From the NCBI GenBank assembly GCA_030591685.1, contig JAUVAX010000019.1, positions 1-40,629 of the forward strand: 40,629 nt of DNA, read 5' to 3'. The position numbers and the translations under genes were made by a program. Each line of letters begins with the position of its first letter. Within the stretch, counting starts at the first letter, position 1. Positions 31,188 through 40,055 of this stretch are shown piece by piece. This DNA comes from Pseudobdellovibrionaceae bacterium. GTDB lineage: Bacteria > Bdellovibrionota > Bdellovibrionia > Bdellovibrionales > UBA1609. Below the pieces are notes generated by a model, which did not search any database, was not told the origin of the DNA, and was given only the letters and a program-made list of their open reading frames with translations.

Positions 31188-32930
31188 TTACTCGGCCTCT
31201 TGCATCTGCTTTTTAAGCATCAAAAGGGGTGAATACTCTGTCGAAACCCTTAATCCGTCTCTTAATAATTGTCCGGCTTTGTCAAATTCTCCGTCGTGAA
31301 AATGTGTGGTAGCCAACATGGAAAGAGCCATTAAATTACGGGGTTTATTTTTAAGCACAAGCGTTGACTCCCTCAATGTGCACTCGTAATTTTGCTCTCT
31401 CATACAGAAGCGCGCTTGTAATATCATTGGCAGTGAAAATTTATGCTTACTATTGTTTTTGACGGCTCCCTTGACGGCAATACGCGCCTCAGACTCTAAA
31501 TTTAAATTGTCCTTTATATAGCCCACCACGGCTTGTGCCAGTGCATCCTTAGGGGCTTGATGGGCTAATTTATCGGCTAACTTACTGGCCTTATCCCTTT
31601 TAAGAGCTTTGATGCTACAAAAAGCATCTAACGTTGTTTTTAAATGCTCTTTTTTTACAGATAACTTTATGGCGTTACAATACTCCACTAAAGAGCTCCA
31701 CTGAACCCAGTTTTGATTAATAAATAAGTTATACCTATGATTATTAGACTGTTCAGGGTCCATATCTAAGAGACTTGTAACCTCTTTATCCGCATATTTT
31801 TTAGGGTTAGTCAGCACACTCAGATATATGAGCATCAGTTTAGACTCTTGAGCTAAAAAAGCGCCCTTTTTAGCCACCCACCTTAGGTGTTTTTGAGCTT
31901 GCAACAATTTATTTAATACTATTTCACCTTTTAATTGAGCCACTAAACTGAGTGCATAATAAAATCGAATCATTTCAGGTTCATCATCAATTTTTAATGC
32001 TCTCTTGAAGCTTTTACTGGATTTTCTATAATTTGACCTTAATGACTGAAGCAGGCCAAGGTTAACAAGTGCAGGGGTATAGTTAGGGTCTATATCAAGG
32101 GCTTTTTTATAAAAAATTGTTGCTAAACTTTTATTACCATCTTTATATCCCAAGGTCCCTAAGGCTGTTATAGCCCGTTTTTTTATTTTAGGCTCACCAT
32201 CGCTTTCAACACTATGGAGAAGTTCCTCTGCCAAAAAAGACTGGCTGGTGAGATGAACTAAAAGAGGTGCTAAAAAAATATATATGTCTTTGCCCTCAGA
32301 ATTTATCTCATAGGCTGCACTTAAATTATCTAGCGCCTCCTTGTAAAGTCCTAAATGAATTGCATCTTTACCTAACGATACGTACTCGTCATATTTTTCA
32401 TGATCGCTCTTTGGTTTTATGATCAGCGTCTGTATTAAAACTAAGACCAAAAGAAGAACCGCAACCGTCCCAACAGTAAGCCACATTTTTTTATTTAACA
32501 TTTGTGCGCCAGCAGAGGCCACATCTGAAGCTTGATACCCAAAAGACTTCACTGGCTGCGGAGTGGTTTCAGGAGGAATTTGAGTTTCATCCTTAAGGTT
32601 TTCAATAATAATTTCTTTAGTCAGCTCTAAATTTTTAGTGTCAATTTCGCCTGTGAGGTCGTCAGAAATAGGGTGATACTCATCTGTAAGAGTCATCTCA
32701 TCGCTAAAGGTTTTTGTTATGCTCGTATCGCTATTTACTTCTTGTCTTACTTCGTTAACAATTTTTTCAAATTTCTTTTCATCACACAGAGGTCTCCAAA
32801 AAGCCTGAGGAACAGCGGCCTCATCATGAATAGAAAGTTCACGAGTTTTTAATTTAGCACTCAGTTCAGCTTGTGTGAAAGGGCCCAGTATACGGCCCGA
32901 GCTTTTAACAAGCCAATTTGCCGAATCCAT
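31188..32930 (-). CDS. GYF - transmembrane - periplasmic TPR protein
   Basis: The 580-residue protein begins with a GYF_2-type domain (about 5-50, WLVKSSGRILGPFTQAEL). An acidic, proline-containing linker (60-145) and one transmembrane helix (150-171) follow, then TPR repeats (about 175-575) on the other side. Examples are AIHLGLYKEALDNLSAAYEI, ALVNLGLLQSLRSNYRKSSKS and LMALSMLATTHFHDGEFDKAG. The topology should be cytoplasmic GYF and periplasmic TPR. This mirrors the cytoplasm-to-periplasm linkage of gliding proteins, and the GYF shares its type with the PilZ protein at 25909. It begins 18 bases after purH with AGAGG five bases upstream. No named family is known to me. Confidence 0.8.
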   Translation of the reverse strand: MDSANWLVKSSGRILGPFTQAELSAKLKTRELSIHDEAAVPQAFWRPLCDEKKFEKIVNEVRQEVNSDTSITKTFSDEMTLTDEYHPISDDLTGEIDTKNLELTKEIIIENLKDETQIPPETTPQPVKSFGYQASDVASAGAQMLNKKMWLTVGTVAVLLLVLVLIQTLIIKPKSDHEKYDEYVSLGKDAIHLGLYKEALDNLSAAYEINSEGKDIYIFLAPLLVHLTSQSFLAEELLHSVESDGEPKIKKRAITALGTLGYKDGNKSLATIFYKKALDIDPNYTPALVNLGLLQSLRSNYRKSSKSFKRALKIDDEPEMIRFYYALSLVAQLKGEIVLNKLLQAQKHLRWVAKKGAFLAQESKLMLIYLSVLTNPKKYADKEVTSLLDMDPEQSNNHRYNLFINQNWVQWSSLVEYCNAIKLSVKKEHLKTTLDAFCSIKALKRDKASKLADKLAHQAPKDALAQAVVGYIKDNLNLESEARIAVKGAVKNNSKHKFSLPMILQARFCMREQNYECTLRESTLVLKNKPRNLMALSMLATTHFHDGEFDKAGQLLRDGLRVSTEYSPLLMLKKQMQEAE

Positions 32931-32948
32931 TTAAACCTCTTATTACAG

Positions 32949-34484
32949 TTAGTGTTGAAAGTGTCTTTGACCGGTCATCACTAAGTTTACACCCAGTGAC
33001 TTAGATTTGGCTATGACTTGTTCGTCCCTTATGGACCCCCCAGGCTGGACAACCCATTCAATCCCAGCTTTATGGGCTTGTTCAATGCTGTCCGGAAACG
33101 GGAAGAAGGCATCGCTTGCCAAAACCAGACCTTTTGCCTGTGTATGATGCTTTAATTGACGACCAATGGCCTGCTCAACAGCATCCACTCGATTCACCTG
33201 ACCCATACCTAAGCCCACAGTTTGGTGATCACTCACCAGCGCAATAGCATTACTCTTTAAATGCGCGCAGACCTTCCAGGCGAATTCGATATTTGATTTT
33301 ATAAAGTCATTTGGAGTGTCGCCAATAATATCCCATTTTTCGGACCACGAAGAAACTTCATCTTGGGTTTGAACCAAAAACCCACCGGATACGGTCCTTA
33401 CTTTTACCTCTTGATCTTTAGTCATCATTTCTGGCCACTTTAAAACACGAAGATTTTTTTTAACGGAAAGCACTTCAAGAGCTTTTTTTGAAAAATCAGG
33501 AGCGATAACACACTCAACAAACCCCTCAACAAGTGCTTCAGCAGCCTCTTGGTTGAGCATTTGATTCACGGCAATGACTCCACCAAAAACACTCACCGGG
33601 TCTGCTTTTAAAGCCTTTATAGTGGCCTCACTTATATTGTCAGAAGTCGCGACTCCACATGGGTTTAAGTGCTTTACGGCCACGCAAGTGGGCTTATTAA
33701 ATTCACGTATAGTAGTTACTGCAGCATCTATATCTAAAATATTATTATATGAAAGTGGCTTGCCCTGTAAAATCAAAGCGTTATGTAGGCCCGAGGATTC
33801 ACCTTTACCCCTGTACCAACTCGCATTTTGAACAGGGTTTTCACCATATCTTAGCTTTTCAACAAACCCTCCGCCTACTGAAAACTCTGGATCTGTAATT
33901 CCTATGCCTAGCTCTTTTGCAACCATGGAGTCATAAACGGATACATGGGCAAACACCTTAGACGCCAAATGCCTACGTTCATCAAGGGTGATTATTTTTT
34001 TATTATGAAAAATACTATAATCTTTGGGGTCACATAACACAGTGATTCGCTCAAAAGATTTTGCAGCGGCTCTTAAAAAACTCGGACCGCCTATGTCAAT
34101 AAATTCGTACAAATCGCGGCCTTTTGCTTCGTTTGATACCTTCGCTTGTTCAAATGGATAAAGATTACCTATAACTAAATCAAAGGGCTGAATATTATAA
34201 TCTTTTAAAATTGAACTATCCTCTTCGACGTAATCTCTCGCCAAAAGACACATGTGAATTTTAGGATGAAGGGTCTTAACCCGCCCCCCCATCACTTCAG
34301 GGAACCCTGTTTGCTCACTGACGTCAATAACATCCAAGCCCTCTTGTCGAAGGTAATTAGCCGTGCCGCCAGTAGAAACTATTTCAAGCCCCTTTTGCTG
34401 CATAGGCTTTAAAAACTCTGCCAAACCCTCTTTGTTTGATGTACTAACAAGAGCACGCTTGAAGCTTGAAATTTGTTTATCCAT
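32949..34484 (-). CDS. purH: PurH, bifunctional AICAR transformylase / IMP cyclohydrolase
   Basis: PurH carries out the last two steps of IMP synthesis. The 511-residue protein has the N-terminal MGS-like cyclohydrolase domain (about 1-195) with VSTGGTANYLRQEG, TLHPKIHMCLLAR and VIGNLYPFEQ. The C-terminal transformylase domain (200-511) has LRYGENPVQNASWY, AVKHLNPCGVA (catalytic Lys-His) and DAFFPFPDSIEQAHKAG. Length is standard. Its ATG shares a base with the stop of the MCE gene (TAATG), an unusual place for a purine gene. Confidence 0.97.
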   Translation of the reverse strand: MDKQISSFKRALVSTSNKEGLAEFLKPMQQKGLEIVSTGGTANYLRQEGLDVIDVSEQTGFPEVMGGRVKTLHPKIHMCLLARDYVEEDSSILKDYNIQPFDLVIGNLYPFEQAKVSNEAKGRDLYEFIDIGGPSFLRAAAKSFERITVLCDPKDYSIFHNKKIITLDERRHLASKVFAHVSVYDSMVAKELGIGITDPEFSVGGGFVEKLRYGENPVQNASWYRGKGESSGLHNALILQGKPLSYNNILDIDAAVTTIREFNKPTCVAVKHLNPCGVATSDNISEATIKALKADPVSVFGGVIAVNQMLNQEAAEALVEGFVECVIAPDFSKKALEVLSVKKNLRVLKWPEMMTKDQEVKVRTVSGGFLVQTQDEVSSWSEKWDIIGDTPNDFIKSNIEFAWKVCAHLKSNAIALVSDHQTVGLGMGQVNRVDAVEQAIGRQLKHHTQAKGLVLASDAFFPFPDSIEQAHKAGIEWVVQPGGSIRDEQVIAKSKSLGVNLVMTGQRHFQH

Positions 34485-35854
34485 TAAAAAGACACCTTTG
34501 AAGCAAATGTTTTTAAATCTTCATTTGTAATAAAGAGCCCTGCCCCTAAGAAGGTATTTGTATTTGCAGCATCTGACAAATCATCACCCCCGGCAATTAC
34601 ATATATGCCCTTCCAAATGTCGTACTTAACGTAGGATTTAACTTTCATATCATCAAAACTATACAACTCTGTAGACCATCTCAGTTTTTTACGCAGCCAA
34701 AAGTAATCAAACCCTAAACCTCCGGAGCTCTCTATAACACCACCACGCACCGTAAAGTTATAGAAATTCTTTGCAAACTGAATACTATACTTTAGAGCCT
34801 TTCTATCTAAGGTTGTTGTAGTAGTTGGGATACCGTCGACGGTATCCGTGCGGTCTGCCGTTTGACTGCCTAGTGGGTCACTAATTATTTGAATCAAATA
34901 GTAACGATCCAGTCCGGGTTGAATTTTTATATCTAAATAAGATTTTGTAAAACCACCATTATCTGGGATATGTTCAGCATGATAACCAATGCTGGTTTCT
35001 AAGTCAGATGTATTACCTAAGAATTCGTTCACGGAATCCATTGTTGTTTCTACTTTTTGTAGAACCTCATCATCATTAATAAGACGCCCTAAAGTCCCTT
35101 GACCATTATTTAATTTTTGAGAGGCCTCTGAAAGGTTCCCCATAGCAGAGTTGAGTTTATCAAGACTATCGACGGCCTTACTCCAGGCGGGCCTAAATCC
35201 GTTTTCTCCCTTACCGTTAATGATGTCATCAAGAGTCCCCGTAATTTCGAGGAGGCTATCCATGACGTCACTCACTTTATCTCGGTTTGCGGCAGTTACG
35301 CTGGCTAAATCTTTAGTCGCCTTTTCAATGTTAAGTATTATTCGACCAATAGGCGTGTTCGCATCGCCATTTCCTTTTGAAGCGTTCGTAATAATATCGG
35401 CAAGTTCACCGAGGGATTTAGAGATCTTACCCACATCACTCACAACCTCATCAATAGCGCCATTGTCGATAACCTTTAATACCTGCGAGCCAGAGGGTAG
35501 CTCTTCAGCTCCGACAGGTCCCGGATAAAGCTCAACAACTTTATCCCCAAGTAAACCCTGGGCACGAATGTTTACATATCCCTGTTTTGTGAACGACAGC
35601 TTGGTGTCTATGGCTATTTCGACTCTGGCTTTGCCCTCTTGCAGGCGAATACGATCGATTTTACCCACTCGTATCCCTGCCATACGAACCGCTGAATTTG
35701 GGACAAGGCCTGTAGAGTTTTCAAGTACAAACCAAAGATGTTTTTGAGTCGTAAACATCCCTGGGCCATCTGAAACCTTTAGCGTTAGGCTTGCTATCAA
35801 ACCGGTAACAATAACAATTAATAAGCCTACTTTAAACTCTGGTGTTTTAAACAT
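34484..35854 (-). CDS. MlaD-like MCE protein with long C-terminal beta-rich domain
   Basis: MlaD is the periplasmic substrate-binding ring of the Mla lipid transporter. The 456-residue protein has an N-terminal membrane anchor (8-26), one MCE domain (about 38-115) and a helical or coiled-coil segment (130-280). A C-terminal beta-rich region (about 288-456) has strands such as KYSIQFAKNFYNFTVRGGVI and LRWSTELYSFDDMKVKSYVKY, ending in Phe. E. coli MlaD has only about 183 residues and lacks this part. The C-terminal region looks like an outer-membrane-type barrel or a large beta-sandwich. If so, one polypeptide could span the periplasm. It overlaps mlaF and purH by one base each. Confidence 0.85.
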   Translation of the reverse strand: MFKTPEFKVGLLIVIVTGLIASLTLKVSDGPGMFTTQKHLWFVLENSTGLVPNSAVRMAGIRVGKIDRIRLQEGKARVEIAIDTKLSFTKQGYVNIRAQGLLGDKVVELYPGPVGAEELPSGSQVLKVIDNGAIDEVVSDVGKISKSLGELADIITNASKGNGDANTPIGRIILNIEKATKDLASVTAANRDKVSDVMDSLLEITGTLDDIINGKGENGFRPAWSKAVDSLDKLNSAMGNLSEASQKLNNGQGTLGRLINDDEVLQKVETTMDSVNEFLGNTSDLETSIGYHAEHIPDNGGFTKSYLDIKIQPGLDRYYLIQIISDPLGSQTADRTDTVDGIPTTTTTLDRKALKYSIQFAKNFYNFTVRGGVIESSGGLGFDYFWLRKKLRWSTELYSFDDMKVKSYVKYDIWKGIYVIAGGDDLSDAANTNTFLGAGLFITNEDLKTFASKVSF

Positions 35855-36612
35855 TAACTACGCCTAATCCCTTTATCAATAAACTTTCGTATAAACTCAT
35901 TGTCTGTATTTAAAAACTCTTCTTTTGTTCCTCTCAATAATACCTTACCTTTATCAAGCATGACAATATAATCTCCAAGACGAAAGGCTGCCATCAAATC
36001 ATGAGAAATAACAAGCGAGGTGGCCCCCTTATGAAGCTTATGGGTATCTAAAATTAAGTTGTCCACCATTTCAGTTAAAATGGGGTCTAGTCCTGTTGTC
36101 GGCTCATCATAAAGCAGTATTTTAGGGTCTAAGGCAAGTGCCCGAGCCAGGCCCACCCTCTTTTGCATACCCCCACTAATTTCAGCAGGTAATTTTTGGT
36201 CGTGCTCCCTGTCCATTCCCGTGACTTTCAATTTATGACGCGCAATCTCAAGTCTTCGTGCTTTAGACAGGTCTCTTCGATGCTCACTCAACGGAAAGAG
36301 CACGTTTTCAATAACAGACATATCATCAAATAAAGCAGCGTGCTGAAAAAGAACACCCATTTGACAGCGAAGGGCAATTAACTCTTGCTCTGATCGCTGA
36401 GATAAATTTTTACCAAATACTTTTATATTTCCACTTGTGGGCTTCATAAGGCCTAAAATATGCTTCATAAGTACGGACTTTCCTGTACCACTAAAGCCAA
36501 TAAGCATTGTGATTTTATCTGCTGGGATGACTAGATCTATTCCATTTAAAACAAAAGATTTCCCGCCATCAAATGATTTTTTTAAATCTTGTATCTCTAC
36601 TGCCATTTCCAT
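35854..36612 (-). CDS. mlaF: MlaF, ATPase of the MCE lipid transporter
   Basis: The 252-residue ATPase has Walker A GFSGTGKSVLMKHIL, Q-loop LFQHAALFDDMSVIENVLFPL, signature ISGGMQKRVGLARAL, and Walker B ILLYDEPTTGLDP. The MlaF-type TTGLDPILT and a C-terminal segment RKFIDKGIRRS are typical. It powers lipid movement by MlaE with MlaD. Starts at ATG 36612 (a second ATG two codons later is also possible). The gene shares a base with mlaE and mlaD on either side. Confidence 0.94.
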   Translation of the reverse strand: MEMAVEIQDLKKSFDGGKSFVLNGIDLVIPADKITMLIGFSGTGKSVLMKHILGLMKPTSGNIKVFGKNLSQRSEQELIALRCQMGVLFQHAALFDDMSVIENVLFPLSEHRRDLSKARRLEIARHKLKVTGMDREHDQKLPAEISGGMQKRVGLARALALDPKILLYDEPTTGLDPILTEMVDNLILDTHKLHKGATSLVISHDLMAAFRLGDYIVMLDKGKVLLRGTKEEFLNTDNEFIRKFIDKGIRRS

Positions 36613-37376
36613 TAAAAAGACTCCACAAGGCTAAAATACAATCGAATTAAATTAGATACGAGAAGGTTTAACACAATAATAAGAACCATCGAGTAAACGA
36701 CCCCTTTATTTGTTGTATCGCCAACCCCCTTGGCCCCGCCTTTAGTGTAAAAGCCCGTCTTACAACAAACGGTCGCAAATGTTAAACCAAATACGGCCGC
36801 TTTAATTAACCCCTCCATGACATCACGAGGGCGAATCCAAAGTTCAATTTTATTCCAGAAAATAGCCTTATCTAAGTCTAATAGGTTCACGCAAAGAAGT
36901 TCTGAGGCCTGAATAGCTACAATGTCAAAAATACCACAAAGCAAAGGTAATGTTAAAACCGCCGCCAAAACTCTTGGTGAGGATAGGTATTGAATGGGGT
37001 TCACCCCCATAACTTCAAGAGCATCGATTTGCTCACTCACCCTCATGGTACCAATTTGTGCTGCCATAGCGCCACCAGCTCTTGCAGCAACAATTAAACC
37101 CGTTAACACAGGGGCGAGTTCTTTAAAAATGCCCAAGGCAACGGTTGGGCCGACCAAATTTGTAGCGTTGACCAAGTTAAACCCTATGTAGATTTGGTAC
37201 GACATTGCAAGGCCTGTGAAAACACCTGTTAAGCAAATAATTATAACAGAGTCATTGCCAATAAATTTCATGTGGCGAATCATATCAGGCATGCGGGACG
37301 GCTTCGCAAACATGAGCCTCACAGAGTCTGTGAAAAATAACGTAGTACTGCCGACCTCATAAAAAAACTTTTTCAT
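36612..37376 (-). CDS. mlaE: MlaE, permease of the MCE lipid transporter
   Basis: The 254-residue permease has about five helices and the MlaE family signature VAARAGGAMAAQIGTMRVSE with EQIDALEVMGVNP, and CCKTGFYTKGGAKGVG later in the chain. With MlaF and the MCE protein it forms an inner-membrane complex that moves phospholipids between membranes. Its ATG overlaps the alr stop as ATGA. MlaB and MlaC genes are not in the window. Confidence 0.94.
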   Translation of the reverse strand: MKKFFYEVGSTTLFFTDSVRLMFAKPSRMPDMIRHMKFIGNDSVIIICLTGVFTGLAMSYQIYIGFNLVNATNLVGPTVALGIFKELAPVLTGLIVAARAGGAMAAQIGTMRVSEQIDALEVMGVNPIQYLSSPRVLAAVLTLPLLCGIFDIVAIQASELLCVNLLDLDKAIFWNKIELWIRPRDVMEGLIKAAVFGLTFATVCCKTGFYTKGGAKGVGDTTNKGVVYSMVLIIVLNLLVSNLIRLYFSLVESF

Positions 37377-38527
37377 ATATGACCTTTATAAACCCTAGGC
37401 ACCCTTTTGCCAACACCGGTTAAGATTTCATAAGAGATCGTGTTTAATTTTTCAGCAATACTCGCCGCTGAAGGACCCTCTTCTGGCCCCCTGCCTATTA
37501 CATACACCCAATCGCCCTGTTGAGCCTTAGTTAAAACAGTAATATCAACCATGCAAAAATCCATACAGATGGTCCCAATTATAAGACACTTGCGGCCAGA
37601 CACTAATACTTCGCCCCTATTACTCAAGGCTCGGCTCAAACCATCAGCATACCCGATAGGCAATACTCCTATAGTTGTTGGCTTTTGAGCCCTCCACGTG
37701 CAGCCATAAGACAGTGACTCCCCCTCCTGAAGCCTATGAGTATGAATAATTTTTGTTTTTAACCCCATAACGGGCTTTAAACCTAAAAGTTTAAGTTTTT
37801 CTTGAGACATTGAGTTTGAAAGCTCACTCATAGCACCGTATAAAGAAATACCAGGGCGAGAGCCTATATTGTTAAATATATCAAAACCAGAATGAACATT
37901 TTTACCAATAAGGCCCGCTGAGTTGAATACATGAAAATTATCTGTGAGCCCTTTAAATGCTTTTTTTATGCTCTCAAACTTTTTAAGCTGTAACGCTGAA
38001 AAGCTCTCACTATGCCCCATATCTTCAGCTAAATTTAAATGAGTGCACACACCTTTAAGTTGGATGTTTTGATTCGACTTTATTTCACTAATTGCTGACT
38101 CTATATGCTCCATATCAAGCCCTAAACGGTTCATCCCTGTATTAATCATTAAGTGAACCGGTTGAGGTTTTGTAAATTCAAACGATGAAAGTATCTTAAA
38201 ATCTGACAGGGTGGCCAACACTGGAGTGAGGCTCAATTGTTGGCTCAACTTTAAGGCCTCTAAGCTAAAGGGCGCAAACACTAAAAGGTGGGGGGCCACT
38301 ATCCCTAACTCTCTTAACTCCTGAGCCTCCTCATAAAGCGCAAGACCAAAATTATCAACACCAAGATCCATCAGAGTTGTTACAACTCTTTCAGCCCCAT
38401 GCCCATAGGCATCGGCCTTCACCATAGGACAAAAAAATAACCCTTTGGGTTGAAGAGACTGCATTTGACGGCAGTTATGGGTTAAGTTATTTAGATTGAT
38501 CTCAACTAATGTGGTCCTTATTGACAA
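37373..38527 (-). CDS. alr: alanine racemase
   Basis: This PLP enzyme makes D-alanine for peptidoglycan. The 384-residue protein has the PLP-lysine in PMVKADAYGHG (Lys37), the catalytic tyrosine in ESLSYGCTW (Tyr274), and IGYADGLSRAL with GTICMDFCMVD in the C-terminal beta domain. Length is standard. The start is TTG at 38525-38527 with AGGAG six bases upstream. It is joined to mlaE by a four-base overlap and lies ten bases after the GGDEF gene. Confidence 0.96.
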   Translation of the reverse strand: MSIRTTLVEINLNNLTHNCRQMQSLQPKGLFFCPMVKADAYGHGAERVVTTLMDLGVDNFGLALYEEAQELRELGIVAPHLLVFAPFSLEALKLSQQLSLTPVLATLSDFKILSSFEFTKPQPVHLMINTGMNRLGLDMEHIESAISEIKSNQNIQLKGVCTHLNLAEDMGHSESFSALQLKKFESIKKAFKGLTDNFHVFNSAGLIGKNVHSGFDIFNNIGSRPGISLYGAMSELSNSMSQEKLKLLGLKPVMGLKTKIIHTHRLQEGESLSYGCTWRAQKPTTIGVLPIGYADGLSRALSNRGEVLVSGRKCLIIGTICMDFCMVDITVLTKAQQGDWVYVIGRGPEEGPSAASIAEKLNTISYEILTGVGKRVPRVYKGHI

Positions 38528-38537
38528 ACACAGGCTC

Positions 38538-40049
38538 CTATATTTTTTTTACCAGAAAATCGGGAGTAAAACTCTCACTGACCTGAACAACCCCCACTTG
38601 ATTTTCAGAAGCTTTCATTAATTTTTCTAACACTCCATCGGCTGTAGTAAATAACTCACGACTGTCATGGCAAAAGCTCGGATACTCACTGACCCCAATA
38701 CTAAGAGTGACCTTTGTGTCTCTACTTAATGGTTTAGAAAAGTCAACATCCTCGACCATGGCTCTCAGTCTCTCAGCTTTTATTAAAGCCCCTTCAAAAG
38801 ATGTGTGTGGCAACATAAGTGCAAATTCATTATCTGAAATGCGCCCTAAAACATCGTTTACCCGGCAAGTTTTAGATATGATTTGAGATACTGTTTTTAA
38901 TAAAACCTGTTTGTGATCTATCAAATCGTCTCCCCTTAAAATCTCATTCTCATCTAAAGAAATAATAAGCAAAGAAACGGGCAAAAAAGTTCTTCGGGCT
39001 CTTTTTATTTCGTCTGAAATGTGAGAGAAAAATTTTGTTCTGTTTAACTCGCCGGTGACGTCATCAAAAACACCTAATTGATCCAGCTTGCTCTGTGTCA
39101 ATAACGATAAGCATTTTTGCTCTACAGATTTATGCCTCAGTTGAGGCCGTACACGCTCCTCTTTACTCTTATCATCAGAAAAAATAACAAAAAAACCAAA
39201 AAAAACATCACTAAATTTTAACTCTTTAATTTTATAATTCTCAATATTGAATTTTTGCTTTAGCAGCTCAGTAACTCCTTTAATTTTTTTAGGGGCGGAC
39301 AGGAGCCTTTCAACACCCACCCCTCCTTCGGCTAACAAATCGACAGTTAACCCAGGCACCCCCTGCACATCAAAATACCGGCTGTCTTTAACGGCAAGGA
39401 CTCTATAGTTAGGGTAGTATTTAAAAAATAAAACTTCTGCTTCCGTATTTTCAGTCGAAAGGTACTGCAAATACTCTTGAATAACCTGATCTAGAGATGA
39501 TTGCTCATTTAGTGTGTTTAACCAGCTCAGGTCTGAACTATTAAACACCTCTCCGCCGCCGACGTTTCCACCCATGTTTCCACAGACGTTTTCAGGTAAG
39601 GTATTGTCTAATACCATGGGTATCGACCCCAAGGTCTGTTTAATTTGCTCGTTTTCATAAAACAGATGATCTCTCTCCACAGCCCTGTCTACTGACTTTG
39701 TTAAAAGCCCACCCATCAAGGGGTATTCAATACAATCACAGGCCCCCATATTAAGGTACTCAACGGCGTTTAAAAGAGTTAAATCTGTGGCCACTAAGAT
39801 TAAATGAGACTCCGGGAGGCGATAAAAAATAGATTTAATAAACACGTCGTCAACAAAGCTTCCGTCAAACACGTACACAATAACATGAGGCGGAGACACC
39901 TTAATACTCTCATCAAACTGAGCCTTAGTTTTTAACATTCGCGAAAAATAACCGTGCCCCTGAAGAGCCTCAAAAAGCTCTTTCGAGCGAGCCTGGTTTT
40001 CATCTAAAATACATATTGAGAAATTATCTCTTATTTCTGTCAAATCCAT
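38538..40049 (-). CDS. receiver-like / degenerate GGDEF protein
   Basis: The 503-residue protein has an N-terminal receiver-like fold (about 8-128). A candidate phosphoacceptor is Asp62 in VIVYVFDG, and the usual Lys before Pro is Tyr109 in CIEYP, so it may not be phosphorylated normally. A middle region (about 180-300) is unrecognised; a GAF-like fold is possible. A C-terminal GGDEF-type domain (about 326-495) has VTGELNRTKF and GRISDNEFALMLP. The signature reads SDNEF at 405-409 instead of GGDEF, so diguanylate cyclase activity is unlikely. It may act as a protein-protein switch or bind GTP. It starts six bases after the histidine kinase stop, which suggests they work together. Confidence 0.85.
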   Translation of the reverse strand: MDLTEIRDNFSICILDENQARSKELFEALQGHGYFSRMLKTKAQFDESIKVSPPHVIVYVFDGSFVDDVFIKSIFYRLPESHLILVATDLTLLNAVEYLNMGACDCIEYPLMGGLLTKSVDRAVERDHLFYENEQIKQTLGSIPMVLDNTLPENVCGNMGGNVGGGEVFNSSDLSWLNTLNEQSSLDQVIQEYLQYLSTENTEAEVLFFKYYPNYRVLAVKDSRYFDVQGVPGLTVDLLAEGGVGVERLLSAPKKIKGVTELLKQKFNIENYKIKELKFSDVFFGFFVIFSDDKSKEERVRPQLRHKSVEQKCLSLLTQSKLDQLGVFDDVTGELNRTKFFSHISDEIKRARRTFLPVSLLIISLDENEILRGDDLIDHKQVLLKTVSQIISKTCRVNDVLGRISDNEFALMLPHTSFEGALIKAERLRAMVEDVDFSKPLSRDTKVTLSIGVSEYPSFCHDSRELFTTADGVLEKLMKASENQVGVVQVSESFTPDFLVKKI

Positions 40050-40055
40050 ATTTTT

